NCBI GenBank assembly: GCA_964595655.1
Contig: CAZQQV010000010.1
Coordinates: forward strand, 1-34,637
Direction of reading: 5' to 3'
Origin: Caldimicrobium sp964595655
Lineage (GTDB): Bacteria > Desulfobacterota > Thermodesulfobacteria > Thermodesulfobacteriales > Thermodesulfobacteriaceae
Length of the DNA: 34,637 nucleotides
Made by a program: the position numbers and the translations under genes
Part shown: positions 8,825-16,974 of the stretch, piece by piece
Layout of the letters: each line of letters starts with the position of its first letter
Numbering within the stretch: position 1 is the stretch's first letter
Notes under the pieces: generated by a model
Database searches by the model: none
What the model saw: the letters and a program-made list of their open reading frames with translations, nothing else
Told to the model about the DNA's origin: nothing

Positions 8825-10075
8825 TCAAACTAAAAGTTTATTAATCTTTTTTAGAACAGTCAAATTAATAATCATGACTATGCTAAGAAGTATCATAAGC
8901 CACAAGATATAATTTATTTTTTCCACCATAAAACCTGTAAACATCTGACCAAGAGGTGCTGTTCCAAGAAAGGCAACAGAAAAAAGACTCATTACCTTTC
9001 CTCTATAATGAGAGGGAGTCCTTTCCTGCAAAAAAGAATTAACAACAGGATAAAAATTGGTATAGGAAATTCCTATAACAAGGACACTCAAAAACAAACT
9101 CAAAAAGGATTTTCCAAAAATTAATCCCAATACTCCTGCTCCCCAAATAAGATGAGCCAAAAGAAGTTGCAGGGTTCTAGAAGAAATTTCTCTTCTGAAG
9201 AAAATACTCAAAGCCCCCAAAATTGCTCCTATTCCCAATCCTGAAGACAAAAAGGCAAAGTCACTGCCCTTTCCTGATAAAACTACAGTTGTTAATAAGG
9301 GTAATAAAATTATAATAGAAACACCAAAAAAGGTAAATATTGCTGTAGCCAAAATTATCTGAAGAATAAAGGGATTTTCCTTTAAAAATTGCAAAAACTC
9401 TTTAATTTCTCCAAATAAATTTCTTTTTTGCGGCAAGATTTCTTGTTTTTTTGATATTTTGATAAAAAAGGTAAAAACAAAAAAAGGTAAAAAACTTAGG
9501 AAATTGAGAAAAAAGCAAAGACTTATGTGAAAAAAACTCATGATAAAGCCAGCAATAGTTGGGCCAAGCATACGGGCAGAATTAAATGATAGGGCCTGTA
9601 GAGAGAGGGCTCTTGTAAGATAAAAGGGAGGAACAATTTCACTAATAAAAACCTGCCTTAAAGGCATATCAATTGAGGAAAGAGAAGCGGCAAAAAATCC
9701 TAAAAGGGCAAAAATCCAAAAATTAAAGTATTCTAAATAAACCAGAAATCCCATAATCAGTGGAGGAAAAAGAGACGCAAATAAGAGAACTTGTAAAAGT
9801 CTTTTTCTATCCACACGATCTATTAAAATTCCAGAAAGAAGGGTTATTAAAATACCAGGAAAAGTGGTTATAAAAGTAAAAAAACCAAGCTCTGAGGTGG
9901 ATTTATTATTACTGTAAATAATCCAATGAAGTGCGGTATTCTGAATCCAGGTTCCAGTAAAGGAAATAAAATGACCGATAATAAATAAACCAAAATTTCT
10001 TATTTTTAAAGGTCCCAACAAATCCGAAGACACGCGGTATATTCTAATATAAAAAGAGATTTTTAAAAATACCAT
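8825..10075 (-). CDS. MFS transporter, MFS_3/EntS-like exporter
   Basis: Integral membrane protein of about 416 residues with roughly 12 hydrophobic segments. Loop 2-3 carries the MFS motif A variant LIDRVDRKRLLQ. The opening LKIRNFGLFIIGHFISFTGTWIQNTALHWIIY, split here as two halves around GHFIS, is typical of the MFS_3 group that includes enterobactin and macrolide exporters. The substrate cannot be told from sequence. The first ATG has no clear ribosome site. A GTG about 14 codons in is a possible real start, since the first residues look unlike a conserved terminus. It is divergent from fabG, with 94 bases between. Confidence 0.87.
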   Translation of the reverse strand: MVFLKISFYIRIYRVSSDLLGPLKIRNFGLFIIGHFISFTGTWIQNTALHWIIYSNNKSTSELGFFTFITTFPGILITLLSGILIDRVDRKRLLQVLLFASLFPPLIMGFLVYLEYFNFWIFALLGFFAASLSSIDMPLRQVFISEIVPPFYLTRALSLQALSFNSARMLGPTIAGFIMSFFHISLCFFLNFLSFLPFFVFTFFIKISKKQEILPQKRNLFGEIKEFLQFLKENPFILQIILATAIFTFFGVSIIILLPLLTTVVLSGKGSDFAFLSSGLGIGAILGALSIFFRREISSRTLQLLLAHLIWGAGVLGLIFGKSFLSLFLSVLVIGISYTNFYPVVNSFLQERTPSHYRGKVMSLFSVAFLGTAPLGQMFTGFMVEKINYILWLMILLSIVMIINLTVLKKINKLLV

Positions 10076-10099
10076 CTGTTAAGTCTCATTCTGATTAGA

Positions 10100-10136
10100 C
10101 AAGTTAACTTGATTTTCTGAAAGATTTCAATAGAAT
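10100..10136 (+). promoter_or_regulatory. fabG promoter with a 12-base palindrome over the -35
   Basis: In the divergent gap between the MFS gene and fabG, the plus strand has TTGATT (10109-10114), a 16-base spacer and TAGAAT (10131-10136, 5 of 6 to TATAAT). A perfect palindrome, CAAGTTAACTTG (10100-10111), overlaps the first bases of the -35. That is the position where a repressor or activator could bind. The promoter is a consensus match, and the operator idea is inference. Confidence 0.42.
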
Positions 10137-10169
10137 ATTTTACGCAATTAATACTGCTGGGAGGAATTT

Positions 10170-10913
10170 ATGCTTCAGGGAAAGATTGCCTTGGTGACAG
10201 GGGCATCAAGAGGAATAGGAAGGGCCATTGCCCTTGAGCTTGCCAAAGCCGGAGCAGAGGTGATTATAAATTATCTTGGCTCAGAAGAAAAGGCAAAGGA
10301 AGTAGCAAGAGAAATTGAATCCTTTGGAGGAAAGGCTCATCTTTCTCGCTTTGATGTTTCTAAATCTGATGAGGTAAAAAAAGCCATAAAAGAGCTTGAG
10401 GAAAAACTGGGAACAATCCATATTTTGGTTAATAATGCGGGGATCACCAGGGATGCCCTTTTTTTGCGCATGAAGGAAGAAGACTGGGAGGCAGTTTTGA
10501 GAACTAATCTTTTTTCTGCCTTTTATGTGACCCAAGCAGTTTTGCCCATGATGTTAAAGGCAAGATGGGGAAGAATTATCAATATTTCCTCGGTTGTTGC
10601 CTTTACGGGGAATCCTGGCCAAGTGAATTATGCCTCAGCCAAGGCTGGACTCATCGGTTTTACCAAAGCCCTTGCCCTTGAGGTTGCAGGAAGAAACATC
10701 ACTGTGAATGCCATTGCTCCTGGATATATTGAAACCGATATGACAGAAAAACTTCCTGAAAAGGTGAAAGAAGCCTTTTTACAGGAAATACCTCTCAAAA
10801 GGGCTGGACTTCCTGAAGAAGTTGCCTACTTAACGGTTTTTCTTGCAAGTGACAAGGCCTCTTATATAACAGGGACAGTTTTTCACATCAATGGAGGTCT
10901 TTACAGAGGGTAG
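10170..10913 (+). CDS. fabG: 3-oxoacyl-[acyl-carrier-protein] reductase FabG
   Basis: Short-chain dehydrogenase/reductase of 247 residues that reduces 3-oxoacyl-ACP with NADPH in fatty acid synthesis. The cofactor loop is TGASRGIG (residues 10-17), NNAG is at 88-91, and the catalytic set is Ser141 (NISSVV), Tyr154 and Lys158 (VNYASAKAG). The ending GTVFHINGG is close to the FabG family (GxTLHVNGG). GGGAGGA sits just before the ATG. No other fab genes are beside it. It leads instead a run with rtcA, an RNA ligase and a siroheme gene, with one base between its stop and the preferred rtcA start. Another SDR specificity is possible but less likely. Confidence 0.93.
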   Translation: MLQGKIALVTGASRGIGRAIALELAKAGAEVIINYLGSEEKAKEVAREIESFGGKAHLSRFDVSKSDEVKKAIKELEEKLGTIHILVNNAGITRDALFLRMKEEDWEAVLRTNLFSAFYVTQAVLPMMLKARWGRIINISSVVAFTGNPGQVNYASAKAGLIGFTKALALEVAGRNITVNAIAPGYIETDMTEKLPEKVKEAFLQEIPLKRAGLPEEVAYLTVFLASDKASYITGTVFHINGGLYRG

Positions 10914-10914
10914 T

Positions 10915-11964
10915 TTGCTTCATATTGACGGCTCTTATGGTGAAGGAGGTGGGCAGCTTTTAAGGACAGCCCTCTCTCTTTCAGCTATTCTTCAAAAACC
11001 CTTTAAAATTATTAACATACGAGCAAAAAGGCCAAAACCAGGACTTCAGCCTCAGCATCTTGCCTGTGTAAAAGCCGTAAAGGAATTAACTTCAGCAGAA
11101 ACCAAAGGAGATGAACTTCACTCAAAGGAGTTAATCTTTATACCCAGAAAAAAACCAGAAAGGGGATCTTATCGCTTTGACATAGGAACAGCTGGCTCAA
11201 CCTCTCTTCTTTTCCAAACCCTTTTTTATCCTTTTGCCTTCTCTCAGGGAGGAGACCTCACTTTAACAGGCGGAACCCATGTCCCCTTTTCTCCTCCCTT
11301 TCATTATCTTCAATATGTGTATCTTCCTGTGATCTCTCTCTTTGGATTGCAAGCCAAAATCCAGCTTGAAAGAGCAGGCTTTTATCCAAAGGGCGGAGGA
11401 AAAATAAGGGCTCACATAGAAGGAGCTTTCAATTTTTCTCTTCCCCACTTTGAAAAGGATTTCAATCCAGAAAAAATCTTTATAATTAGCCTCATAAGTG
11501 AGGATCTCCCTTCTCATATTCTTGAAAGACAAGCCAAAGGTGCCTTAAAACATCTTTCAGCAGAAGGTTTTTCCTGCGAAATTACTTATGAAAAGGTCAA
11601 AAGTGCCTCATCTGGCACCATGCTTTTTATTTATGCCCTTGATCAGAACAAACGGGTTGGGTTCACAAGTCTTGGAAAAAAAGGAGTTCCTGCGGAGGAA
11701 GTAGGAAAGAGCTGTGCAAAGGAATTTTTGAATTTTATTAAAAGTAAAGCCCAGTTTGAAGAACACTTGGGGGATCAACTTCTCCTACCTGTTAGTCTTG
11801 TTCTTGAATACATAGGAGAAGGTGCCTTTTCTTTTGAGGTTTCAAAAATTACAGGACATCTTTTAACTCAAGCCTTCCTTATTCCCCAATTTTTACCTAA
11901 AATAAAAATTAAAATCTCTGGAAATTTAGGCGAAAAGGGAGAGGTTTGCCTTGAGAGAACATGA
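10915..11964 (+). CDS. rtcA: RNA 3'-terminal phosphate cyclase RtcA
   Basis: RtcA/RPTC-fold protein of about 349 residues. The family converts an RNA 3'-phosphate to a 2',3'-cyclic phosphate with ATP, through a covalent His-AMP. Visible signatures are HIDGSYGEGGGQLLRTALS at the start, GLQPQHL, the central FYPKGGGKI, and EEHLGDQLLLP, whose His (about residue 284) matches the adenylated His of E. coli RtcA. Start: TTG at 10915 gives the family-like MLHIDGS and follows AGAGGG. An ATG at 10891 inside fabG adds eight residues but has no ribosome site. The 3' end overlaps the RNA ligase gene by 14 bases, so both proteins are probably translated together. RtcB and RtcR are not in the window. Confidence 0.94.
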   Translation: MLHIDGSYGEGGGQLLRTALSLSAILQKPFKIINIRAKRPKPGLQPQHLACVKAVKELTSAETKGDELHSKELIFIPRKKPERGSYRFDIGTAGSTSLLFQTLFYPFAFSQGGDLTLTGGTHVPFSPPFHYLQYVYLPVISLFGLQAKIQLERAGFYPKGGGKIRAHIEGAFNFSLPHFEKDFNPEKIFIISLISEDLPSHILERQAKGALKHLSAEGFSCEITYEKVKSASSGTMLFIYALDQNKRVGFTSLGKKGVPAEEVGKSCAKEFLNFIKSKAQFEEHLGDQLLLPVSLVLEYIGEGAFSFEVSKITGHLLTQAFLIPQFLPKIKIKISGNLGEKGEVCLERT

Positions 11965-13102
11965 AGAAAACAAAAGAATTTTAAGGTGTTTCTGGGAAAA
12001 AAATCCTTACCTTCAAAAGTATCCCTTTGAAGAATGGGAAAGGGCTTACGAAAAAGGGAAACTCTATTTGACTACCTGGAAAGAGCACACCTTTTTTCGC
12101 CTAAACAAGGAGTTTAAAAGTTTTCCCGTTGGAACCTTTTTTAATGAACAACTCCTTGTTTTAGGCTATCCTTCCATTCCAAGAATTTATGTTTTAAAAA
12201 CAGGTCTTAAACGCTACATGAACTATCCCTTTTATGCGGAAGAGAAAATAGAGGGTTATAATGTAAGAATTATTAAAGCTGGAAAGGATATCCTTGCTTT
12301 TACAAGAAGGGGATACGTTTGCCCCTTTGCAACAGATCGCTGGGCTGATTGTCTTCCTGGTCTTTACGATCTTTTTGAAAAATATCCTGACATTGTTGTC
12401 TGCTGCGAGGTTGCAGGCCCTGAAAATCCCTTTGTAAGTGAATGCCCCCCTTACATAAAAGAGGACATCCAATTTTTCGTTTTTGATTTTGCCAAAAATG
12501 CAAAAGGGGGATTTTTGCCAGAGTCTGAAAAATTAAAACTTCTTGAAGCTTTCAAACTTACACATCCGGAAATTTTTGGTCCTCTTCACCCTGAAAGGGA
12601 TTACAATAAAATAAAAGAAATCATAAAAAGATATCACAAAGAGGGAAGAGAAGGCCTTGTTTTTAAACCAGAAGGTGAAGGCACCCGAATTAAATATGTC
12701 ACCCCCTATTCCAATCTTATGGATCTTAAAATTGTATTTCCCTATCTTGGAGAGGTTGAACCAAATTATATTAGCCTAAGACTTATAAGACTTCTTTTCA
12801 ATCTCTATGAGTTTGAAGAATTCACAGAGGAGGTATATGAAAATCTGGCAAGATATCTCTTTGAGGATGCTCTGAATCATTTAAAGGAAAAAAAGGTTTC
12901 AGAAGAAATCTTTAGGGTAAGATTTAAAAGGGAAGAAAACTTTCTTGCCCTCCTTGCTCATTTTCGTTTAGCCAGGGTTACCATTGAAATTCTTCAAAAG
13001 ACTTGGGAAAAGGGATATCTTATTGTAGAATTTAAGAAAATTTATCCCAAGGCCACCCAGTTCTTTCGGCAAAAACTTGAAGGATGGGGAGAAGTTGACT
13101 AA
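11951..13102 (+). CDS. ATP-dependent RNA ligase, Pab1020/Rnl3 family
   Basis: Nucleotidyltransferase of 383 residues resembling the homodimeric archaeal Rnl3 ligases (Pyrococcus Pab1020, Methanothermobacter MthRnl), which join 5'-phosphate to 3'-OH RNA ends and circularise RNA. Motif I is EEKIEGYNVRI with Lys99 as the expected AMP acceptor. Motif III-like is VVCCEVAGPENPF, motif IV is GREGLVFKPEGEG, and motif V-like is RIKYVTPYSNLMDLKI. An N-terminal extension and a helical C-terminal region of about 130 residues match the family layout and usual length near 380. The start is TTG at 11951, preceded by GGGAGAGG at good spacing and overlapping the end of rtcA. Biological substrate is unknown; pairing with a 3'-end cyclase is suggestive. 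Confidence 0.88.
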   Translation: MREHEENKRILRCFWEKNPYLQKYPFEEWERAYEKGKLYLTTWKEHTFFRLNKEFKSFPVGTFFNEQLLVLGYPSIPRIYVLKTGLKRYMNYPFYAEEKIEGYNVRIIKAGKDILAFTRRGYVCPFATDRWADCLPGLYDLFEKYPDIVVCCEVAGPENPFVSECPPYIKEDIQFFVFDFAKNAKGGFLPESEKLKLLEAFKLTHPEIFGPLHPERDYNKIKEIIKRYHKEGREGLVFKPEGEGTRIKYVTPYSNLMDLKIVFPYLGEVEPNYISLRLIRLLFNLYEFEEFTEEVYENLARYLFEDALNHLKEKKVSEEIFRVRFKREENFLALLAHFRLARVTIEILQKTWEKGYLIVEFKKIYPKATQFFRQKLEGWGEVD

Positions 13103-13775
13103 GTATTATCCAGTTTTTTTAAATTTGAAAGATAAACTTTGTGTGGTAATTGGAGGCGGAAAAGTTGCAGAAAGAAAGATTTTAAGCTTACTTGAAGCTG
13201 GAGCCAGGGTTAAAGTCATTTCTCCTGACTTAACCCCAAAGCTTAAGGAGCTTTTCGCAAAGGGAATTCTTACCTGGGAAGCCAGGGCTTATAAGAAGGG
13301 AGATCTTGATAAGGCCTTTTTAGTCATTGCAGCAACCAGTGATCCTTCAGTTCAAGAAGAGATCTATAAAGAAGCTGAAGAAAAAAATATTCCCTGTAAT
13401 GTAGTGGATAAGCCTGAATATTGTAGTTTTATTGTTCCCTCAACAATAAAAAGGGGAGACTTAGTGATAGCCCTTTCAACCTCTGGAGCAAGCCCTGCCC
13501 TTGCAAGAAGATTGCGAGAAATTCTTGAAGATTATTTTGGAGAAGAATATGTGATTTATCTTAAACTTATGCGAAAATTGAGAGAAAAAATTTTAAAAAT
13601 GAATTTATCTAATGAAGAAAAAGAGGAAAAACTTCAAAAATTGGCCCTTTCTGCCCTACCCATTTTTTTAAAATACGGTGATTTTGAATTGGTTAAGATT
13701 ATTCTTGAAAAAGAAGGTTTTTCTGAGGTTATTCCTGAGATATTTTTTTCTGATAAAGTCTCCAGAGATATCTAA
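13095..13775 (+). CDS. Precorrin-2 dehydrogenase / sirohydrochlorin ferrochelatase (CysG-N, Met8-like)
   Basis: Rossmann-fold protein of about 226 residues that oxidises precorrin-2 to sirohydrochlorin with NAD+ and may insert iron, on the way to siroheme or heme d1/alternative heme. It has the NAD loop CVVIGGGKVAERK, VIAATSDPSVQ, CNVVDKPEYCSFIVPS (the Asp region implicated in CysG/Met8 activity) and STSGASPALARRLRE. The C-terminal methyltransferase half of CysG is absent, so this is the free-standing form. TTG at 13095 gives MTKYYPVFLNLKDK, typical of the family, after AAGGATGGGGAG. TTG at 13077 adds six residues inside the ligase gene. The last 47 bases overlap the NUDIX gene tail to tail. 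Confidence 0.9.
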   Translation: MTKYYPVFLNLKDKLCVVIGGGKVAERKILSLLEAGARVKVISPDLTPKLKELFAKGILTWEARAYKKGDLDKAFLVIAATSDPSVQEEIYKEAEEKNIPCNVVDKPEYCSFIVPSTIKRGDLVIALSTSGASPALARRLREILEDYFGEEYVIYLKLMRKLREKILKMNLSNEEKEEKLQKLALSALPIFLKYGDFELVKIILEKEGFSEVIPEIFFSDKVSRDI

Positions 13776-14289
13776 AAGCAGGGCTGAAAATTTCCGGTTT
13801 TTCAGAAAGTAATCTCTCTAATTCTTCAATTTTAAAAAATTTTCCTTCTATAACTTCTGAGGGATCAGGCTTTGGTTGTTTATCAGTCTTTCCCACAAAG
13901 AGGGAAACGCACTCCCAATTGGTTTCAGGACAGGGCTTAACCTGCAGGACCTCTTCAAGCTTAACCTTTATACCGAGCTCTTCTCTTAACTCCCTTTGTG
14001 CACCATAAAGCAGAGGCTCTCCTGGGCCTACATGACCTGAGGCTGAAGAACCCCATAGCCCTGGAAATTCCTCTCTATCAAGACTTTTCTTTTGAAGATA
14101 AATTTCTCCCTTTGAATTAAAAATAAAGATATGCACCGATTTATGATAGGCACCCTTTGCATGAATCTCTCCCCTTGGAAGTATTCCAAGGGGATTACAA
14201 TTTTCGTCTACAAATTCAAGAAGTTCCCTTTTTATTCTTTCAGGACTTTCCTTCGGTTTTCTTCCTCTTTTCTTAGGAATAGTTGTCAT
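13729..14289 (-). CDS. NUDIX hydrolase with basic AT-hook-like N-terminus
   Basis: Protein of 186 residues with a perfect Nudix box in GHVGPGEPLLYGAQRELREE followed by LGI (G-x5-E-x7-RE-x2-EE-x-G), which binds Mg2+ and cleaves nucleoside diphosphates linked to another group. The surrounding EFVDENCNPLGILPRGEIH and FPGLWGSSASGHV resemble the IPP-isomerase-like/YfcD group of NUDIX proteins. Substrate cannot be named. The first 15 residues are strongly basic and contain KKRGRKPK, close to the AT-hook core RGRP, which is unusual for this family. It is the last gene after lon (8 bases apart) and runs 47 bases into the precorrin-2 dehydrogenase gene on the opposite strand. Confidence 0.85.
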   Translation of the reverse strand: MTTIPKKRGRKPKESPERIKRELLEFVDENCNPLGILPRGEIHAKGAYHKSVHIFIFNSKGEIYLQKKSLDREEFPGLWGSSASGHVGPGEPLLYGAQRELREELGIKVKLEEVLQVKPCPETNWECVSLFVGKTDKQPKPDPSEVIEGKFFKIEELERLLSEKPEIFSPAFRYLWRLYQKKISQE

Positions 14290-14297
14290 TTGTGAAT

Positions 14298-16661
14298 TTA
14301 TTTTAATACAAGTTCTCGGATTTCATCTAAATGTGAAATTTTTATAAAATTAAGCTGGGATCGCAGATCCTCAGGAATTTCCTGTAAATCCTTTTCATTC
14401 TGCTTAGGGATAATGACATTGGTAATGCCTTTTCTCAAAGCTGCAAGGGCTTTTTCTTTTATTCCTCCTACGGGTAAAACCCTCCCTCTCAAGGTTATCT
14501 CACCGGTCATGGCATAATCCTTTGAAACGGGTCTTTTGGTGAGAGCAGAAATAAGGGCTATTGCCATGGTCACTCCGGCACTTGGCCCATCCTTGGGGAT
14601 GGCTCCTGCAGGAACATGAATGTGGAAATCATATTTGGTATAGAATTTAGGATCAATTCCAAGCTCCTCATAACGAGAACGAATGTAGGAGAGGGCTGCC
14701 TGGGCACTCTCTTTCATAACATCTCCCAATGAGCCAGTTAAAATCAATTGGCCCTTTCCTGGCATAACCACTGCCTCCACATAGAGAACCTCTCCTCCAT
14801 AAGGGGTCCAGGCAAGTCCAGTTGCCACCCCTACCTCATCTTGAGTAAGCCTCAGGTCTTCAATAAATTCAGGAGGTCCAAGGTATTCATGGAGATTATC
14901 TGGGGTAATCTCAAAGGGCCCCTTTTCTCCTTCGGCAATTTTTCTTGCTATCTTTCTGCAAAGAGCTGCAAGCTTTCTTTCAAGCTCTCTAACCCCAGAC
15001 TCCGAAGTATATTCTTCAATAACCTTGAGAATTACCTCATCACTTAACTGAAAATCCTTCTTTTTTAAACCGTGTTCTTTCAAAAGTTTGGGGATAAGGT
15101 GTCTTTTGGCAATTTCAAGTTTTTCCTTAAAGGTATATCCCGAAAGATAAATTACTTCCATTCTATCAAGCAAAACCCTCGGAATGGGCTCAACCATATT
15201 GGCTGTGGCAATAAAAAGCACATTGGATAAATCAAAGGGCACATCTAAATAATGATCCACAAACTCTTTATTTTGCTCTGGATCAAGAACTTCTAAAAGG
15301 GCTGCAGCTGGATCTCCCTGAAAGGAAATGCAAAGCTTGTCAATCTCATCAAGGAGAAAAACGGGATTATTCACTCCTGCTTGCTTTATGCCCTGAATAA
15401 TTCTTCCAGGAAGGGCCCCCACATAGGTTCTTCTATGCCCCCTTATTTCAGCTTCGTCTCTAACTCCGCCGAGAGCAACCCTTACAAATTTTCTTCCAAG
15501 GGCTCTTGCGATGGATTTGCCAAGGCTTGTTTTCCCAACCCCTGGTGGTCCAACAAAACAAATAATGGCTCCTTTGGCCTCTGGATTTATCTTTTTTACT
15601 GCAAGAAATTCAAGAAGCCTCTCTTTGACTTTCTCAAGATCATAGTGATCTTCATCAAGAATCTTCTTCACATGTTTGAGATCAAGATTATCTTTGGTGG
15701 ACTTACTCCAGGGAAGTTCAATAAGCCACTCAAGATAATTTCTGATAACTGCTGCCTCAGCTGATTCAGGATGCATAAGCTCAAGACGCTTTAATTGCCT
15801 TAAAGCCTCCTCCTCCACCTTTTTTGGCATTTTAGCCTTTTTAATTTTTCTTTTTAGCTCCTCTATTTCACTTTCAATGTCTTCCTCTTCACCGAGTTCC
15901 CTTTTTATAGCACGAAGCTGCTGGCGAAGGAAATATTCCCTTTGAGACCTTCCCATTTCTTCTTGGGCTTCACTCTGAATCTTGTTCTGAAGGGTTGTAA
16001 TCTCAATTTCCTGAAGAAGAATTTTGGAAATTTTCTTAAGTCTTTCCACCCCATCAAGGGTTTCAAGTAAATCCTGAGCAGTGGAGACCTTTAATTTCAG
16101 ATAGGCTGTAACAAGATCTGCAAGTCTTCCAGGTTCCTCAACAGATTGAATCACATGGGATACCTCTGGATTTAAAAGACCTTTAAGATTGAGAAGTTTT
16201 TCCGTATTTTCCTTTACAGAGCGCATGAGCGCTTCAATTTCAGGGGTAATGACCTCTGGTTCCCGCTCTCTGCAGGGCTCAATCCTTACCTCAAAATATG
16301 GCTCTGTTTTTATGAATTCCTTTATCTCAACTCGGGTTAAAACCTGAACAATTACCTTTTTACGAGTTTCTGTTAGATTGATAACCTTCAAAATCAAAGC
16401 AATAGTTCCCACATGGTATAGATCTTTTTCTTTAGGATTTTCAATACGGGAGTTTTTTTGAGTAACAAGAACTATAAGATTGTCCTTGGCTCGGGCTTCC
16501 TCAATGGCCTGAAGAGACTTTGGCCTTCCCACAAAAAGAGGAACAACCATGGAAGGAAAAAGCACCATATCCCTTATAGCCATAAGGGGCAAAACTTCAG
16601 GAACATCAATGATCTCTCCCTCTTGAAGCTCGGAAATGTTAAATTCTATCTCCTGAGTCAT
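14298..16661 (-). CDS. lon: ATP-dependent endopeptidase La (Lon)
   Basis: Cytoplasmic AAA+ protease of about 787 residues that degrades misfolded and regulatory proteins. An N-terminal LON substrate domain (VLPLMAIRDMVLFPSMVVPL) is followed by a coiled-coil region, an AAA+ module with Walker A GPPGVGKTS and Walker B NPVFLLDEIDK, and a protease domain with Ser694 in KDGPSAGVT and Lys737 in GGIKEK (E. coli S679/K722 spacing conserved). The ATG at 16661 is preceded by AAAGGAG six bases away. An in-frame TTG at 16676 would precede that site. The start lies inside the end of the winged-helix gene, so translation is likely coupled. An RpoH-like factor also occurs in the window, but no heat-shock promoter is visible here. 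Confidence 0.97.
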   Translation of the reverse strand: MTQEIEFNISELQEGEIIDVPEVLPLMAIRDMVLFPSMVVPLFVGRPKSLQAIEEARAKDNLIVLVTQKNSRIENPKEKDLYHVGTIALILKVINLTETRKKVIVQVLTRVEIKEFIKTEPYFEVRIEPCREREPEVITPEIEALMRSVKENTEKLLNLKGLLNPEVSHVIQSVEEPGRLADLVTAYLKLKVSTAQDLLETLDGVERLKKISKILLQEIEITTLQNKIQSEAQEEMGRSQREYFLRQQLRAIKRELGEEEDIESEIEELKRKIKKAKMPKKVEEEALRQLKRLELMHPESAEAAVIRNYLEWLIELPWSKSTKDNLDLKHVKKILDEDHYDLEKVKERLLEFLAVKKINPEAKGAIICFVGPPGVGKTSLGKSIARALGRKFVRVALGGVRDEAEIRGHRRTYVGALPGRIIQGIKQAGVNNPVFLLDEIDKLCISFQGDPAAALLEVLDPEQNKEFVDHYLDVPFDLSNVLFIATANMVEPIPRVLLDRMEVIYLSGYTFKEKLEIAKRHLIPKLLKEHGLKKKDFQLSDEVILKVIEEYTSESGVRELERKLAALCRKIARKIAEGEKGPFEITPDNLHEYLGPPEFIEDLRLTQDEVGVATGLAWTPYGGEVLYVEAVVMPGKGQLILTGSLGDVMKESAQAALSYIRSRYEELGIDPKFYTKYDFHIHVPAGAIPKDGPSAGVTMAIALISALTKRPVSKDYAMTGEITLRGRVLPVGGIKEKALAALRKGITNVIIPKQNEKDLQEIPEDLRSQLNFIKISHLDEIRELVLK

Positions 16662-16974
16662 GGTCGCTCCTTTCAAAAAAGTAATTTTTTAAAAATTTTT
16701 TCCAATCTTTTTTAATTTCGTAATAGGTGTGGTTGCGATGCTTAACAATCCTTCCTTTTTTAACAAAGGTTGCAGAAACCCTCTCAATTATTTCTAAGTT
16801 TTCCAATAATTTAAGACCCTCAAAAACCTCTTTCAAGTCATATCTAATTCTTCTTGCAATAAATTTAGCACAATCAGGTTCATTAAAAAGGAGATCCTTA
16901 AGAATTACAAGTTCTCTTTGAGAAAGCAAATTCAAAGAAAATAAAAGTTTTGGACCAAAACCCTCTTTAGACAT
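16639..16974 (-). CDS. Small winged-helix protein, DUF2250-like
   Basis: Protein of 111 residues, probably DNA-binding. Residues about 18-90 look like a winged helix: LSQRELVILKDLLFNEPDCA, then FIARRIRYDLKEVFEGLKLL as the recognition region, a turn at ENLEIIERV and a wing ending RNHTYYEIKKDW. The YDLKEVFEGLKLLE...IIERV and HTYY pattern recalls DUF2250, a family I associate mainly with archaea; this is memory, not a search. The ATG overlaps the ATPase stop by 8 bases and the gene end overlaps the lon start by 23 bases. It could therefore regulate the exporter, lon, or both. No ribosome site is seen, consistent with coupled translation. Confidence 0.72.
   Translation of the reverse strand: MSKEGFGPKLLFSLNLLSQRELVILKDLLFNEPDCAKFIARRIRYDLKEVFEGLKLLENLEIIERVSATFVKKGRIVKHRNHTYYEIKKDWKKFLKNYFFERSDHDSGDRI

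Noticed and set aside
15381..15764. Plus-strand open frame of 127 codons opposite lon
   Set aside because: Antisense shadow of the AAA+ module, which is unmistakable on the minus strand.
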